The translations under genes and the position numbers were made by a program. Below the pieces are notes generated by a model. That model ran no database searches. It was not told the origin of the DNA and saw only the letters and a program-made list of their open reading frames with translations. Below are positions 20,311-33,544 of a stretch of DNA of 56,345 nucleotides, piece after piece. Numbering within the stretch: position 1 is the stretch's first letter; each line of letters starts with the position of its first letter. The DNA is from Branchiostoma floridae (Eukaryota; Chordata; Leptocardii; Amphioxiformes; Branchiostomatidae), in contig NC_049987.1 of the NCBI RefSeq assembly GCF_000003815.2, positions 9,462,670 through 9,519,014 on the forward strand, written 5' to 3'.

Positions 20311-20448
20311 TTTCTGTTTTGGGGATTTTTAAAAAATGCCTTAGATTTTGAATTATTGGTAATTAAGTGCGAAAAATGCAATTTTTACTCATATTTTTGA
20401 CTGTAACTTTGCTTAAAATTAAAAATTAAAAAATCCCCAAAACAGAAA
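20311..20448. mobile_element. 138-bp inverted-repeat element
   Basis: Perfect 20-bp inverted ends, tttctgttttggggattttt at 20311-20330 and its complement at 20429-20448, enclose AT-rich sequence. Probably a MITE. Confidence 0.65.
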
Positions 20449-23400
20449 GTTTTATTTGCCTCTCAGATGATGAAAAATATAAAAATCGAGAATTTGCCAT
20501 GGCACTTGCGGCCCATCTTATCAAGAGGATGGTCATATTGAAGGCCTTCCTTGAAACAGAAAATAATCGTCTTTGGAAGCAAAATCGAAACAAAACAACT
20601 ATCTCAATTCAAACGGGAAGATTGAAACTATCTAAAATTGCGAATTTAATGTTATTTTGAATACATTTTCCTTGTCATAACATTCTGTTTATTTTGAAAT
20701 ATTTTACGGTTAGCAAATAGTAGTCCTCTTGTAACCCGATACTCTGTCGAACTCGCATAGCAACGGGAAAGAATACCCTAGCAACCGACCGCCGTGAACA
20801 TACTGAAGAACTTTCTGACTACGCTTCAGAATATATGAATACAGACATAACCCCTTTCTCTTGGCGTCAGGGAACAATGGATGACGTCAACCATTAGTGA
20901 CGATAATTGTGACTAAGTTACGGTATTATATGGTTTGCGTGGGCGTTATACCAAGGGCATTACATGATGACGTCATTCACCCACATACTTTATCAATCCT
21001 GCGCATTTTTAATACCCACTCCTGAGTATACCAAATGACCCAAGACAATGGTTAATGGTCCTCCATTCTTTAAGGCTCCGAACTATAACGATGCGTCAAA
21101 GGGATACCGCGTCACTCTTATAGATTCAGCACTTCTTCAATTTACCGAGGGGTCACAGGTGGATGACATGACGAGGCAAGAATTAGGTGCAAATTTAGGC
21201 CAATGTCTGGGCTTAACAATAATTCACAATCTGCAAGGCCCCCTTTCCGTTAGACCGCGAACGTGCTGCTCTCTTTCTCTTTGTGGCCTAATTAAAACGG
21301 ACGTGTATAACCTTCGATTTCATACTGGGCATATTGTACAAAATCTAAAAGTGTGACTAAAAAGACAACAAAACACACAAAGTAAAATTGATACAGTACT
21401 AGTGTTGCACATTGTCTACTGGGAAGTGTACAGGACAACATGTCGAAATGAGGGGGTTTAATGGTTTCTTCGACAGTGTTAGACAGAATATTATGTCCAA
21501 GGAAGATGGCAGTCTGGAAATGTTTAACTGGATCAGCTTCTTTCTTTCTGTGAAGTTTAGTGCCGGATTATTTCACCCTTAGGCTATTTGTTACTAAAAA
21601 CCCTGTCTGTCCTGGCATTTCTAAATTGACCTTTCCATACTTCCTTGTCTCATGACCCTTCTACAGTCTTTCCAACTCCCCAAATCCCATCACGCGGCCA
21701 CGTCTGCCCACGTCATGAGACAAACATACGACCAAAGTGCTGACTTCAAGATACTTTGGGCTGTGTAGGAGCAATCGAAGCAGAAGATAGCCCCAGGAAA
21801 GGAACTCTGCACTGTGTGGGCGGCGGTTTCAGCTGCAGGCTATCTGAAAGTGATCACATAGTGACGTCATACGAGACGCCATATCGACCGAAAAGTTCTT
21901 TATAAAGTGTTAAAGACTCCGCCAGAGAATGCCTCAATTCATAGGAGATTTGTGCCAGTTTAGTTTATCAGTTAGTCTCATCAATTACGTAGGAGAACAA
22001 CATCTATCATTCATAGGCGGAAAGAGAAAGTAAGCCAAGATGTAAACACCCTCAAACTTGTACAAAGAGCTTTTCATCTTCTAACGTTACCAAAGTGCCC
22101 TTCTATATTTGATGTAACTTATTCACGAAGTAAATTGACCCTAAGGTATAGCCCAAGGATGCACAAACCGTCCAAATACTACCATGTGGGATGGGGATTT
22201 TTTTCTGATCGCCGAGCAATGCAGATTGTCGACTCCATCCTTCCACGTGGACCTGGTCACGGAACTATTTGCCCATCGTGTATCAAATCTTTGCTTCATC
22301 AGGTTTCAGCGTACTGCTCCCTGTACAATACAGAAGTGCACGTACTTCGTGTTTCACAAACTTTCTCAAACACCAGCCCCAAGTTTTCTGTCTAAAGACG
22401 CTTCCTGCAGTCAAGACGTCCCTGCACAGACAATTACTCTAGACTCCCTTTTATCATATCGGAATTCTTGCGCGCCCACCCCGGGGAGGCCCCGGGTTTC
22501 CACCTGAGAGTGTGCGTAGAGGGAAATCTACAGGGCTATTGTTGAAATATCTAAAGCCACAGTCTTCGTCAGTGATTGAAACACTTAAAGTTGTGCCATC
22601 AATCATACCGCACCTGATTATAGAGATAGTAATCCCAAGGGGCTTGCGATATGGCCCCCTGCTTGCCTTGTTTGCTAAAGTTATTTGGAAACGGTTTAAT
22701 TTAGACCAATTACATTTTCAGGTAGATCAATAGTATTTGCAGTTGAAATTGAAGCTCGAACTTCTAAGTGCATGCACTGTACACACAATTTGACGGTAGG
22801 AAACATTCGCACCTGCCTCTCAACTAATCCTACATCATTGAAAGCAACGATTACATGTCTTTTCCCTTGCTTTCACCTTAGAAATAGAAGGGAAAAAATG
22901 CTGTATTGAAAGAAAGAAATGAAAATAAAAGCAAATTGAAATCAGAAAAGTCAGTTCCTGTGAGCAAAAATTCAATTGGAATAACCTGCAAATTAAGATA
23001 TATTGCCAACAGCAATCTTTCCCGAGGAGCCACATATGGATCTTGGTAGCTTATCCTTCTTACTTAGGGGAATGTTATCATCTAGCGACGGTATTTTATC
23101 ATAATCTTTATCTCAATCCTCTAATAAGTAACATGTTGTTTTAGGGCCCTACGGCAACGGATGTGATGAATATTTTAGGCAGCTGCATCATCAGGAAGGA
23201 GGAAAAACCACATGTACAGATACGCTTTGAGTCATCTCTCACTAACTCTGGTTGGTTCAAGGACACCCTCAACAGTAATCCCAGGAAAGCTAATCATTTT
23301 CCATCTCATAATTCTCAATATCCCTGTCTAATCTCGTATCGTGATGCCTAGGTTAATTATACATCCTAAGGGGGGAGGAAACGCATTTTTCAAAAGTATG

Positions 23401-24531
23401 GAAGGTTTATCATCGTTATTCCTCATGCGTATAGACAGTGGATAGATGAAGTGATATCTGCACGTTTGGGCTGAATGAGCAGAATCTGTTTGTGGGTGGA
23501 ATGAGACTCTGTGATGTCGCCAGCTATCGATCGGGTTTCTGTGCTTCTAAAGTAAGTATCAGCGAAACTTGTCTCTTCACTGATGCCTGTAGTGGTACCT
23601 GTAGGTATGTTTGGTTTGGAACCTCATTCTATGACTGCCACCTTTGTGTCGTGAGTGCCATGAAGGATGAGTAAGCATAATTTGAGCGTGTGGTCACTTC
23701 ATCATTTGATAGCTGGCTTTTAATTGGACCTTGAACTCAAAGTCATATTCTACTGAGGGTTGGTTATATTGCCTGGACATTACAGATATAACGTTTATTC
23801 GCCCAGCAGAGCTGTGTGTTGGGGTGGCGATAAACGTATAGATGCTAGTCTTTTTTTTTTCATTAACTTAGGATTCACTGCAAAACAAGGCTCACGGAGG
23901 CGTCATGGGTTAGAATACTGGATTGTGAAGAAAGATGTCTGCTGACCCTTGACTTTCAGATTGTACCTCACAGGGCAGCAAGTCCGTGCAAGCTTATTCC
24001 ATAACTATGTAGTTCTGGGAAAGAAGCTGTCAGCGTGGAACTTCCTCGTAAGAGGTGGATTATGGAGGAAAAAGGGATAATTTTCTTCCGTGGAAGTGGC
24101 AAAACTTATTCTTGCAGAGAAAGTTCGTAGTGGAGGCACAAATGAGTGATGTACGGTATGGTGTTTGTAAACTCGCATAGTTGTAATAGATAACCGAACA
24201 ACAAGTGAAGTTGCTTGTTATCCGTGTAAGATGTGGTATACATGGTAGTAACAGCTGAAAAAGACAGCAAGTTTAAGGTCATGAAAAAGTTGTACCTTTA
24301 TTTGCGATGGGCAAAGTCCCATCTTAAACAACCATGTTTACAGTCGGTTCAATCTTCCTTTAAGGCGGAAACAAATTGAACTAAGAGAAAGATCAAAAGA
24401 AGTCAACATGTCGTTAAAGATGATGTCCAATACAAGGACGGTGCTCCTTTAGTAAAAATCAATGTTACACACGAGTTTACGACATAGCTACCTTACGGTA
24501 ACGTTACATCAGTTCATTTTGAAAGCGCAAG
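20449..24531. other. No gene confirmed
   Basis: Several 60-107-codon open frames are present (for example 21048-21356 and 22184-22507), but none shows a domain or coding-like composition. One splice-flanked stretch at 23961-24050 (acceptor gacccttgactttcag, donor GTAAGA, open frame reading LYLTGQQVRASLFHNYVVLG) could be a small exon; it is listed only as a possibility. Confidence 0.35.
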
Positions 24532-24704
24532 GAGGGAATCCACTCTACAATGTATCCAACAAGACTGAGTTCAAAGCAAGGTTGGTGGAAGATTGGTGGT
24601 ATCATCCTGACCAGTTCCAGTACAAGTTCTCGTACTTACTGTCAGCCTCATACACCCTAGAGGGTACCTACTCACTGAGGCTCATTGTGAATATTCAAGG
24701 TTGA
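24532..24704 (+). CDS. Candidate exon with PKD-like beta-sandwich strand pattern
   Basis: The frame reads NPLYNVSNKTEFKARLVEDW, then YHPDQFQYKFSYLLSASYTL and EGTYSLRLIVNI. The ending Y..eGTYsLrLiVN resembles the last two strands of PKD domains, as in the PMEL/GPNMB/TMEM130 group or polycystins. The usual WDFGDG loop between strands is absent or shortened. A TGA follows at 24702, or a donor at CAAG|GTTGAC. The acceptor is uncertain. No neighbouring exons were recognised, so it may be a stray exon of a long gene or a pseudogene. Confidence 0.3.
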
Positions 24705-27700
24705 CAATGTAAAACAGTTTAACATCCACTGTTATCCACATCATCATCATAGCTACCCCCAGATAACCCCGCAAGGGGCGACGTTTGGGGTGGTGGTGGT
24801 GAGGTCCCGGGTTAGGGCGGGCAGCCCTCCTGCCTGGCACGGAAGCACTCAACGGTGGGAGCACTTACTACCGCCTTGAGAGACGCTCCATGCACTAGGT
24901 ACCTATACTTATCAGTACCGATCACTCTAAAACGTTGCTGTTTACGCCTATTGAACATACATTTGTCTTAGGCTTGGCGTCTGACAATATCTTGACTAAC
25001 TCATTTACTGGAACATTCTTGATTGTGACCCACAGAAAGCCAAGGATAAAGTTCGCACAGCGTCAAATATTTATCAGCCAGAAACAAATACGGTGTGTCA
25101 CTGTTTGGTAGAGCTACATCGATTTTTTCGCATCGTCGGCTAGAATAATCGAGCCTATCAAAAACAAATCCACATTCCCTTGTCTGGTAGTATGAAGCAG
25201 CTTAGTCTCCGGTACGCACTTTCTGGTTCAACTATCGACATGAAGTTTTGATGGGAAGCGTTTTCTGTTGGTCAGTCTTTAATGAGTTTTGGGCTCAACA
25301 AATTGTACCTTATCGGAAGTGACATGAAGAGGGTTATGTGCATAATACTATATAGCAATGAATTGAACCTCCTGCGGCTAAAGGTCTGAAGGGTCACCAG
25401 CTGAGGCTTTTCGATGATAAAGCCAATATCTGCTGTTCTGATTGCCTTGTATTATTGATGAGAATATCGAAATACCAGAGGAGTTTCCATAGACAAAATT
25501 GCAGTAGATTTCTCGTGATCCTTGCGATGTATTGGACCCTTGCACATGATCCGATGATTCGACAGCGGGTAAGACAACATCACTGATACCACAACCTTGA
25601 ACCACTATCCAGGTTTAAGTGTTCGGAGTCAATAAGGGACCAATAAACTTGATGAGCGTCGACAGCAGCCTGGGGTTAGGATCAGCCGACGGAGCATTGG
25701 AGACATCGATTCAGAAGGTTTACATGAGGGCATATGGAACAATGGTATGTGAACCTTTGTAGTAGAAATGGTCAAGTGGCTGAGTCATCTCTTGGAGCAG
25801 TCCAAGCTGAGAGATGATGGGCCAGAAATTAAAAAAAAAATGGTTATTACATCAAGAAAGGCAACACAGAATCATTTCGGAACATAATTTAGGTCACAAG
25901 CACACAGAAAAAAATTCAATAATGCGAGCTTCAAAATTGAAAATGTTCAATCCTACAAAATTGACTGTCTGTCACATGAAATATCATGTTTGTTGGGGGT
26001 AATTGATGGTAATTGATGTCATTGTTGAGCAAAAGTCTTGTTCGAACCGTTAACAATGCCGTAGCTATCATAAATTTGTAGCTGTCTGAAGCACTATTAA
26101 AGCTACAAACGTTTGTTTTGTACAAAAAATGCTCATATTTTGAATATCTTTATTCAATCATGCGTGTTGCGTCATAGTGCCTTTCTTCGTTAAGATGAAT
26201 GCTCTATGCAGGCCCCATAGGCCAGATTAAGTGATTTCGTTCATACCGGGCTCACTGGGACCATTCTGCGACAAACCTAAAGTGCATCGTTTAAGTGTCT
26301 GCCTTGAAGGGAAAGAATCCACAGGTGGCTATGATACACCTGCAGGATAGAGAATGATTTAGAGTCGTATGTCTATGAATATAAACTGAAATTTAAAGAG
26401 AATCTGTCTTTTACTAATGATGAAATTCATATCAAGCTTTATCATTTTCTCCTTCTTCCTATTGATGTAGTCTATGCGTAAACCATTCTTTGAAAATGAA
26501 CACCATTGCAAGGTAAAAATAGGTAAGTACCAGGGAACCTATAGCTAGATAGTTAGTATGAAGTAACACGCCCCTTTATAAGCCCCGTAATGGTAGGATG
26601 TCATACAGCGTGCATTTGCCTAAAAACGTCACCACAGCCCAGTACAATGGATTTTTTGAATGCTCTCAGCCCTACCCCATTATATGTCTGAATTTTCAAT
26701 TCATAGTGCAACAGCGCTCCCCTGCACCCCATACAGAACGCCATTAACCTCCTTTGAAAGGAAGAGGTTACCAAAGGTCTCGGATAGGGTCAGCAGATGT
26801 CCCGGATGAGCGAATCGCCTGGATGTTCGGCGCTTTGGGCGCTTTGTTGCTTCTCCGCAGGGAAGAAATTAGAGTGGTTTTGTGGACCTACTGCTACAAT
26901 GAGAAAACTCTGCAGACTAAGATAAGCTCTGGCACGGCACGCATTTACTAAATTGCCATTTCGACATACAATGGTTTGGAAGTAACGCAGTGTAGTGTCT
27001 AATGTTGACCAAATTGATTCTTAGCAAGTCAATGTTCCCAGAAATAAAATGTCAGGGGCAAGCTGAAAGTTCGGAAATATTTTCTCAGAATACTCATCTC
27101 CCAGTGGTAGACGTGAAATACCACAAGGATGGTTTCTAAAATCACATTTGCAATGTAACTTTAACCATTACTTTATGTTCTGTTCAACTAGTTTTGTTGC
27201 AAAGTTTCTGGGAAAACTTTCTTCGATAACCGATAGTGTTGAAATGCCTGTGATACCGAACCTCACCTTTGGGTTACTGGGTTTGAGAGAATCTTTTACT
27301 GTCTAACGTTAGATTTTTATAATGATGGATGGATTTTTCTGCTTTCGTTATGTTGTAAAATACTTCATTAAAATATATCCTAGTTTGATCCACACTGGTG
27401 AATCGTGGCAAGTTATCAGCAATTTGTTGGATTGGCAGGTTTATCAAAATATATCTCACTTGCTCATTTTTCTAATAGATATCGATTATTGTAAAACTCG
27501 GGGTTGGGTATCTCTCTTGTTAATGTGTGTGACCGCCATATTGCTTTGGGCTGTGAATATCAGTCAATAATGTCGGGTGAAGTTAGATAACGGACCAATA
27601 TTGTTTTACGTATACATGTTTGATATTACCATACTTTCCCAAGTCATTAAGAAACGACAATGTAAGTCAGGTTTTCGTAGTCAATTTCCCGTCAAAGGTA

Positions 27701-28531
27701 ATGTATGCTTTTGTCTCCACCTGACAATATCTGTAGTTTTTACATTTCTAGTTCTTGGTGCTTTAGGATTCCAGGATGTGCATATTGCACTCATTACATA
27801 GAGTTGGCGGCGATAAATGAACGTATGGCGGTTCTACATCTAGACCTTGCATATTCGTAATGCATTTGACTAGAAATGGTCTCTAAAATTCGTACAAACG
27901 ATCGATTTGTTGTAGATGCTGGCGATTTAATACCGACAATCATGATCACTTTATTGGTCATGAAGCAATTTGTTTTCTTTGACATTTTATATCCCAAAAC
28001 AAGATAAAAGTATGAATGTGAAACTTGCGTAGGTGTTCAATACGTGAGGGGGCAATGGGAGTTTCCGCCAGAAATGTACTTTGCTTATCACATGCGCTTT
28101 TACCTGCCATATTGTGTGCAGGCTTGAACATTCATATCAAGATGTATAGCGGTACTCCCCATTGCACTGCCGCCCGCGTGATAAGAAAATGCAATTTACC
28201 ATAAAGTGAGTTATTCTTTACTGTCTCCTGTAATATTCTGAAGATATAGAATGTCAGAATGCTGACACGAAGACATTGCCCCGGGCTGTAGGTTGGTGGA
28301 TACAACAGGAAAATGTTGTCCGTAGCAATAATGTACAGACGGGTAAAGGCCTGTAGAGACGTACGTGTGGAATCACACAGGGGAGAACACTGGAGCCTGA
28401 ACAATGTTAATGTGGTCGTCGGAGGTTTCGGCGTGAAAAATAGATTAAGATAACACCCTGGTACTTCTCTGTGATGTCTCTGTTAACTCTGACGATATCA
28501 ACTCTTTAGAAAATGAATTCCTGTCCTCAAG
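24705..28531. other. No gene seen
   Basis: A GC-rich patch at about 24760-24890 (cccgggttagggcgggcagc) may be an old repeat. The rest is AT-rich sequence with only short open frames. Confidence 0.35.
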
Positions 28532-28769
28532 GCCCCATTGTACCAGACGGCGATCTCTCTGTGATAGCGTTGAAACCTAAAAGACCACGCAGTAGATTTC
28601 ACGGATAGAAATGTTTTTCACGCTTTGTATTCTTTGTTGTCTCTTCAGTTATACTTTTTACACTGAATACTTTGAATGATATTAAAATGATACGTAATCA
28701 AGGTTTACATATATATATATATAAGTCACATTTAGTTCGCAGTGACGTTGCCGTCTAGTGAAATGGTAG
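28532..28769. mobile_element. MITE with ccagacggcg-type ends
   Basis: Inverted ends ggccccattgtaccagacgg and gccgtctagtgaaatggta relate it to the 36.9-kb and 41.1-kb elements. The interior is AT-rich and the core motif is badly diverged. Confidence 0.55.
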
Positions 28770-29454
28770 CCAAAGTATGGTACAATGATGTGTCATTATC
28801 AGATGTGTCAACATTTACGTAAAATGAATTCATGGTTGTTTTCCCATATCCAATTATCTTCGTTGACACTTTAATAGAACCAGTTTTACTCTTGGTTCTT
28901 CATGAATTTATTGATAAGACTAGTAATGATGTCATTAACCCCGTGAAATCACCTTGATATGGCTGATTCCATCACAACCCATCAATCGATGAGGAGATGG
29001 GAATTTGTTACAGATCAATCTCGTATGCCCTCATTTCAAGGTTTAATTATTCATCTGTACGTTACGTTTCCACGCATTAGGGGCTAAAGGACCACTTCTG
29101 GTAAAGACACCTTCGTAAAATCAATTGTGCAGGGAGACAGCGTATTTGTCAGCAGGGGCATCTGGGAATTGCAATGAACAGATGCTAAAGAAGAAATGTA
29201 TACATGCTCTTATCACTAAACTAGAACGCCATTAGAATCGCAATTCATCAGAAATAAAACCACATCTCCTTATCTTTGTAATTGAATCATACTTTCAATG
29301 TACATGTACATGTATACATTAAACATTTCCAGAAAAATACAACATCTATCTTCTGTACGTGCTATTCAGTACACATTGGAAATACTAGTATGTACATAGT
29401 CCCATAGGTTATCTAGAATAAAATACCGCCTGTTGCGTGCTAGTTTCGTCTATA

Positions 29455-29851
29455 TACACCTTTCTCACGCGGCGGCCATGATAGATCGAAGACGAGGTCA
29501 ATGAGGCAAACAGACAAAACTTATTTCTAAAATCAGGTCCCATTTAGTTTTCCCCCAAACCACACAAATTTTCATGATATAAGATAGAATAATAAATATT
29601 ACAAGAAGTGTTATGCACCGAAAGATGTAGCAATTTAGAGTAGTGTAGACTGACCCCATGGTCCCTTAAGAGATGCAAAATAAAGACATAATAATGCAAA
29701 TTTTTAACGAATTTGCAGCCATTCACTTATTGGTCGATTTCCTAATTGGCAGGCTACCATTGGTCGAACTGCTGATTATGATGGACAGCCTTTTGTTTGC
29801 CACATTGAACTCGTTTTAGATCTATCATGGCCGCCGCGTGAGAAAGGTGTA
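29455..29851. mobile_element. MITE with 33-bp terminal inverted repeats and TA flanks
   Basis: The left end tacacctttctcacgcggcg followed by gccatgatagatc is matched exactly, inverted, by the right end (gatctatcatggccgccgcg then tgagaaaggtgta). The ends sit on TA, as Tc1/mariner-like or Harbinger-like insertions do. The interior of about 330 bp has no coding capacity. Confidence 0.85.
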
Positions 29852-32251
29852 TTGCGTCTGCCGACAATCATTTTGAAGCCGAAATGTTAGAGTCTGATTA
29901 TTGATAAACAAAAAGAGATTATTTATGTCCAGAACACGAGATATCAAAACGACACGTTCCACTGCTGTACCATAGAAAACCTCTCCATAAGGGGCCAAAA
30001 TCAAATATTTCAACAATCCATCCAGGCATTCTCGGGTTTTCGTATTGACAGACATACAGACGAACAGACGCACAAACGAATGCTGCCGAAAACATAACCT
30101 TCTTGGCGAAGGTAATAATATAGTATACCAGTACACATGTATATCTGTTACATGGTGATATGCATATGGTCGCCTTACACTTTCTCTTAGATTTAATTAC
30201 TAGACAAAAATATAATTTTAAATACAACGCGGTAGTCATATCTTGAATTTCTATACACAACTTGACTTTATAACATACCTTCTCTATCTCATAGTAAACT
30301 ACACTGATCCGACAAGGATGAAATATATCTCACAGTGAACTACAGCATATACGACTATCTTTACAGTTGGTCCTTCGAATATGTATGTTAACAAAACAGC
30401 AAGCCTTACTGATCAGTACATATTTCTACAATTATCTATTTTGTGTACATCATCATACATCGCTTCACATACTACACTGCTCAGCACAACATGGCCAAAA
30501 TACAGTATATTACCCATCTTGACATTATGGCACATGTAGGCTGTTATGGTACACTTGGACAATCACAAATCGGTTGAAAAGTCCACACAAATATCGTACA
30601 CAATTGGGCAGTAACCGGTCAATTTCACAAAGCCCAGGAAGTCACCTCGGTGGAGTAACTGTCACATTTTATATCAATTTGCCCGTATTGTCCAAAGACG
30701 TAAAGTAATCAAAGCAATAACTTTTCACAGGGCACCGACATTTCTTGCAGTGCAGTCATAACATTATAGACATCGTTTTGGTCCTCACTCGTTTTGTCTA
30801 TTTTCTGATTATACAGGTACTTTCTTTCAAAATCACAATTTGACTGTACTCATCAAAGTATTTTGTTGAAACAATCAAGAGTAGTAAGCATGTAAGATTA
30901 AACCCTGGGTAAAGCTATACATGGATGTCGTATCTATGCGGAGATGCCATCTATCACGCCAAAAAATCTACACAAAGGCATTTGGTATCACTCAAAGTTT
31001 ACATGGATATCAGTCACTGATCGACGGAAATATACACAGATTGCACCTCAACTATACAGATCCATGGGGTTCTATGATGTCATCTCTTTTACATGGTGTG
31101 TGTGAGAAATGGAGATTGTATGAGATTGTGTGCTGTAGTCTAAGAAAATATTACAACTACATATTCTGTACAATTTCCTTTGGCTAATCTAAAAGGTAGT
31201 CGTTTTATTCCAGCTAGATTTTGGTCAAGCTTCTGTACTGTCGCACAGCCAACCATGGCCTCCCGACATTCCCCTGACCATCGTAGGGAGTTAGTCGTAA
31301 GGAATGTCATCTATGGCTGGGAGTTGGTACGAGAAGATGCCTACAAGTCTTTAAATGTCCTCTGCACCAAATGACTATGAATTTTGAAAAACTAAAGTCG
31401 GGAAAGTCATATTCAAAGCCGGGTCGTGGGAAGGTCTTAAATGTGGGACAGAGACGCAAGCTTCATCCTGGTTAGTGTTCCTGCAGTTATTCCTCAACAT
31501 ATTCAATTTCTTTTCTACATACATACAATCAATAACCGTTCCATCAATTTGGACATCTATATACTGTAAATGAACCCTGGTCCCAAATTATGCCCGTTTA
31601 ATTTTGATAAACACTTAATCAATTTGTGACCGTTGTTTTTCTCTGCTTACTAAAGGTGATTTAAAATGTACAAAGACACCACGGACGGCGTAATCAATGT
31701 GAGATTTACTTCTTTTGTTGAGCGCTTCGAAAGCCTCAAAATCTTATGGGTCGTTATTGTCATTGTCTAAAACACATTACGTTTGTATTCAGTATGTTCC
31801 TTAGGTGCCAAACCTTTTGGAATGTTTGATTATTTTGCGTAGGTACGCATTGTATGAGTTCAGCTACATAGTGTGTAAACTAGAATTCAAACTATTTGAA
31901 TTGGTCTGCACATATGTCTTGCCAGTCATTTCTTAGGGCAATATACTTTAATTAGCTTTATTGATCAGACTCATTACATGGTTTATATTCCTATTGAAAG
32001 TGTTAATATGTAAGGCTTTTAAGCAATCGATACCTTGATTCATAGATGGCAAATGTGAGATCTTTTGGTAACTGTTTCCCTAAGTTGCAACTCATTTCTG
32101 TTTTTGTTGCTGACCATGTGAATGTGTGCGTTTGATCTTTCTTGTTAGATTCTGGGAAAAGATCAAGTGTCAAGTACATAAGTAGAACCATCGCTCACCA
32201 TTTGAGGAAAGGTCACGAATTGTTTCAGTCTCGTGAGGGTTAGATCTGTGT
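29852..32251. other. No gene confirmed downstream of the GPCR
   Basis: Only short unrelated open frames. The 64-codon frame at 31180-31374 has no recognised domain. The GPCR 3' UTR should occupy the right end of this stretch. Confidence 0.35.
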
Positions 32252-33544
32252 CTAGAGGACTGTCATGGTTGACAAGCACGTGTCCGCTCGTGTCATGCCG
32301 GTATTGTTGGTGGTGGTGACAGTCCGACGGAGGGCCGTATATCTCAGTGTCCTCATCGCGTTCTCCTCCAACTGTTTCTTACGCTCTGCCTCGGTGATGC
32401 AGCAGCACAACAGGTACCGTTTGAAGAGGTCGCGGAAACTCTTGCTGAGAAGGAAGAGCGCGAAGGGGTTGACACAGGAGTTGGAGTACATGAGTCCCTG
32501 TGACACGACCATGCCTGCGAACTGCACCAGGGGTGGGGGTGGGAGGGGAGAGTTCCCCCAGGAGAACCAGAGCCACAGGTTGACGATGTGCACGGGCAGC
32601 CAGCACAGGGCGAAGATGGCCACGAGGATCAGCACGGTCTTGGCGACGTTCTTGCGCGCCTCCAGTTGTCGAACCGTCGACATGTTCTTACAGGGCATGT
32701 TCCGTGCGGAGAGGATGAGGTGACGGGCGATCAGGACGTAGAAGACTCCGATGGTGATGAGTGGGATACAGTACATCACTGTAAACTGTACCAGAGCCTT
32801 AGCTTGGGGGTAGAGCGGTTTGTACTCCATCGGGAACGGAGCACAGGAGCGCAGGAATATCACAGACGTGTCGTTAGGGTTTGTATCGTTAAAGGTTGTG
32901 ATGTTGAGTTCTACCACCTTTGAGAAGACAACGTCCGGAATGGCCAGACACATGCTTCCTATCCAGATGGAAACGGCCAAGATGTTTGTACGTCTGAGCG
33001 CGTGATTAGCCTGGAGACTCATCGGCTTGACGATGGCTCGGTAGCGGTCGTAACTCATGGCCGTCAGCGTGAAGATGGACACTCCGATGGACGTGAACTG
33101 GACAAATGGCGTCAGTTTACACATGATGTCGCCGAAAACGTACTCCCCGAGGAAGTAGTTAGCCACGGTGATCGGCACGCAGCTGACCAGAACCAGGAGG
33201 TCGGCCATGGCCAGACTTGCGATGAAAATGTTCGGGACGTTTCTCATTGTTTTGTTTGACCACACGATCCTGATGACCGTCCCGTTGCCTAGGATGCCGG
33301 TCAGTGCAATGGTGGAGAAGATGACCGCCACGATTACCAGAGCCCATTTCGGCGGTTCTCCGACATCGTCGTCACTAGAAGTCCCCATGCTGGCCCACTG
33401 GAAAGCCTTCTGAGTCAGATTAGTGCGATTTCTGTAGTCGTCACTTGAGTGCCACGCCGCCAGCACTACCTGATCCACCAAGCCTGTTGAATCAATCCTG
33501 TCTTTTGAGTCTTGAGAAGAGTTCAAAAGAGAACTGCTCACCAT
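32252..33544 (-). CDS. Bombesin-family peptide receptor (GRPR/NMBR/BRS-3-like), class A GPCR, intronless
   Basis: Plasma-membrane receptor for a bombesin-like neuropeptide, expected to signal through Gq (family knowledge). The ORF of 430 residues starts at ATG 33544 and ends TAG 32252. An in-frame extension upstream begins only with TTG, so the ATG is preferred. Extracellular N-terminus about 65 residues with NRT and NLT glycosylation sites. Seven hydrophobic segments near 66-92, 103-128, 139-165, 187-207, 251-274, 300-325 and 339-364. Visible motifs: sodium-site D115; Cys142 and Cys234 disulfide pair; DRY 166-168 followed by RAIVKPM; SCAPFP in loop 2; CWLP 314-317; NSCVNPFALFLLSKSF in TM7/helix 8, diagnostic of this family; a CCC palmitoylation patch at 380-382. 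Vertebrate homologues have introns in the coding region; this one has none. The ligand cannot be assigned from sequence. Confidence 0.9.
   Translation of the reverse strand: MVSSSLLNSSQDSKDRIDSTGLVDQVVLAAWHSSDDYRNRTNLTQKAFQWASMGTSSDDDVGEPPKWALVIVAVIFSTIALTGILGNGTVIRIVWSNKTMRNVPNIFIASLAMADLLVLVSCVPITVANYFLGEYVFGDIMCKLTPFVQFTSIGVSIFTLTAMSYDRYRAIVKPMSLQANHALRRTNILAVSIWIGSMCLAIPDVVFSKVVELNITTFNDTNPNDTSVIFLRSCAPFPMEYKPLYPQAKALVQFTVMYCIPLITIGVFYVLIARHLILSARNMPCKNMSTVRQLEARKNVAKTVLILVAIFALCWLPVHIVNLWLWFSWGNSPLPPPPLVQFAGMVVSQGLMYSNSCVNPFALFLLSKSFRDLFKRYLLCCCITEAERKKQLEENAMRTLRYTALRRTVTTTNNTGMTRADTCLSTMTVL

Noticed and set aside
32265-32923. Plus-strand frames opposite the GPCR
   Set aside because: They are antisense shadows of the receptor coding sequence without independent features.
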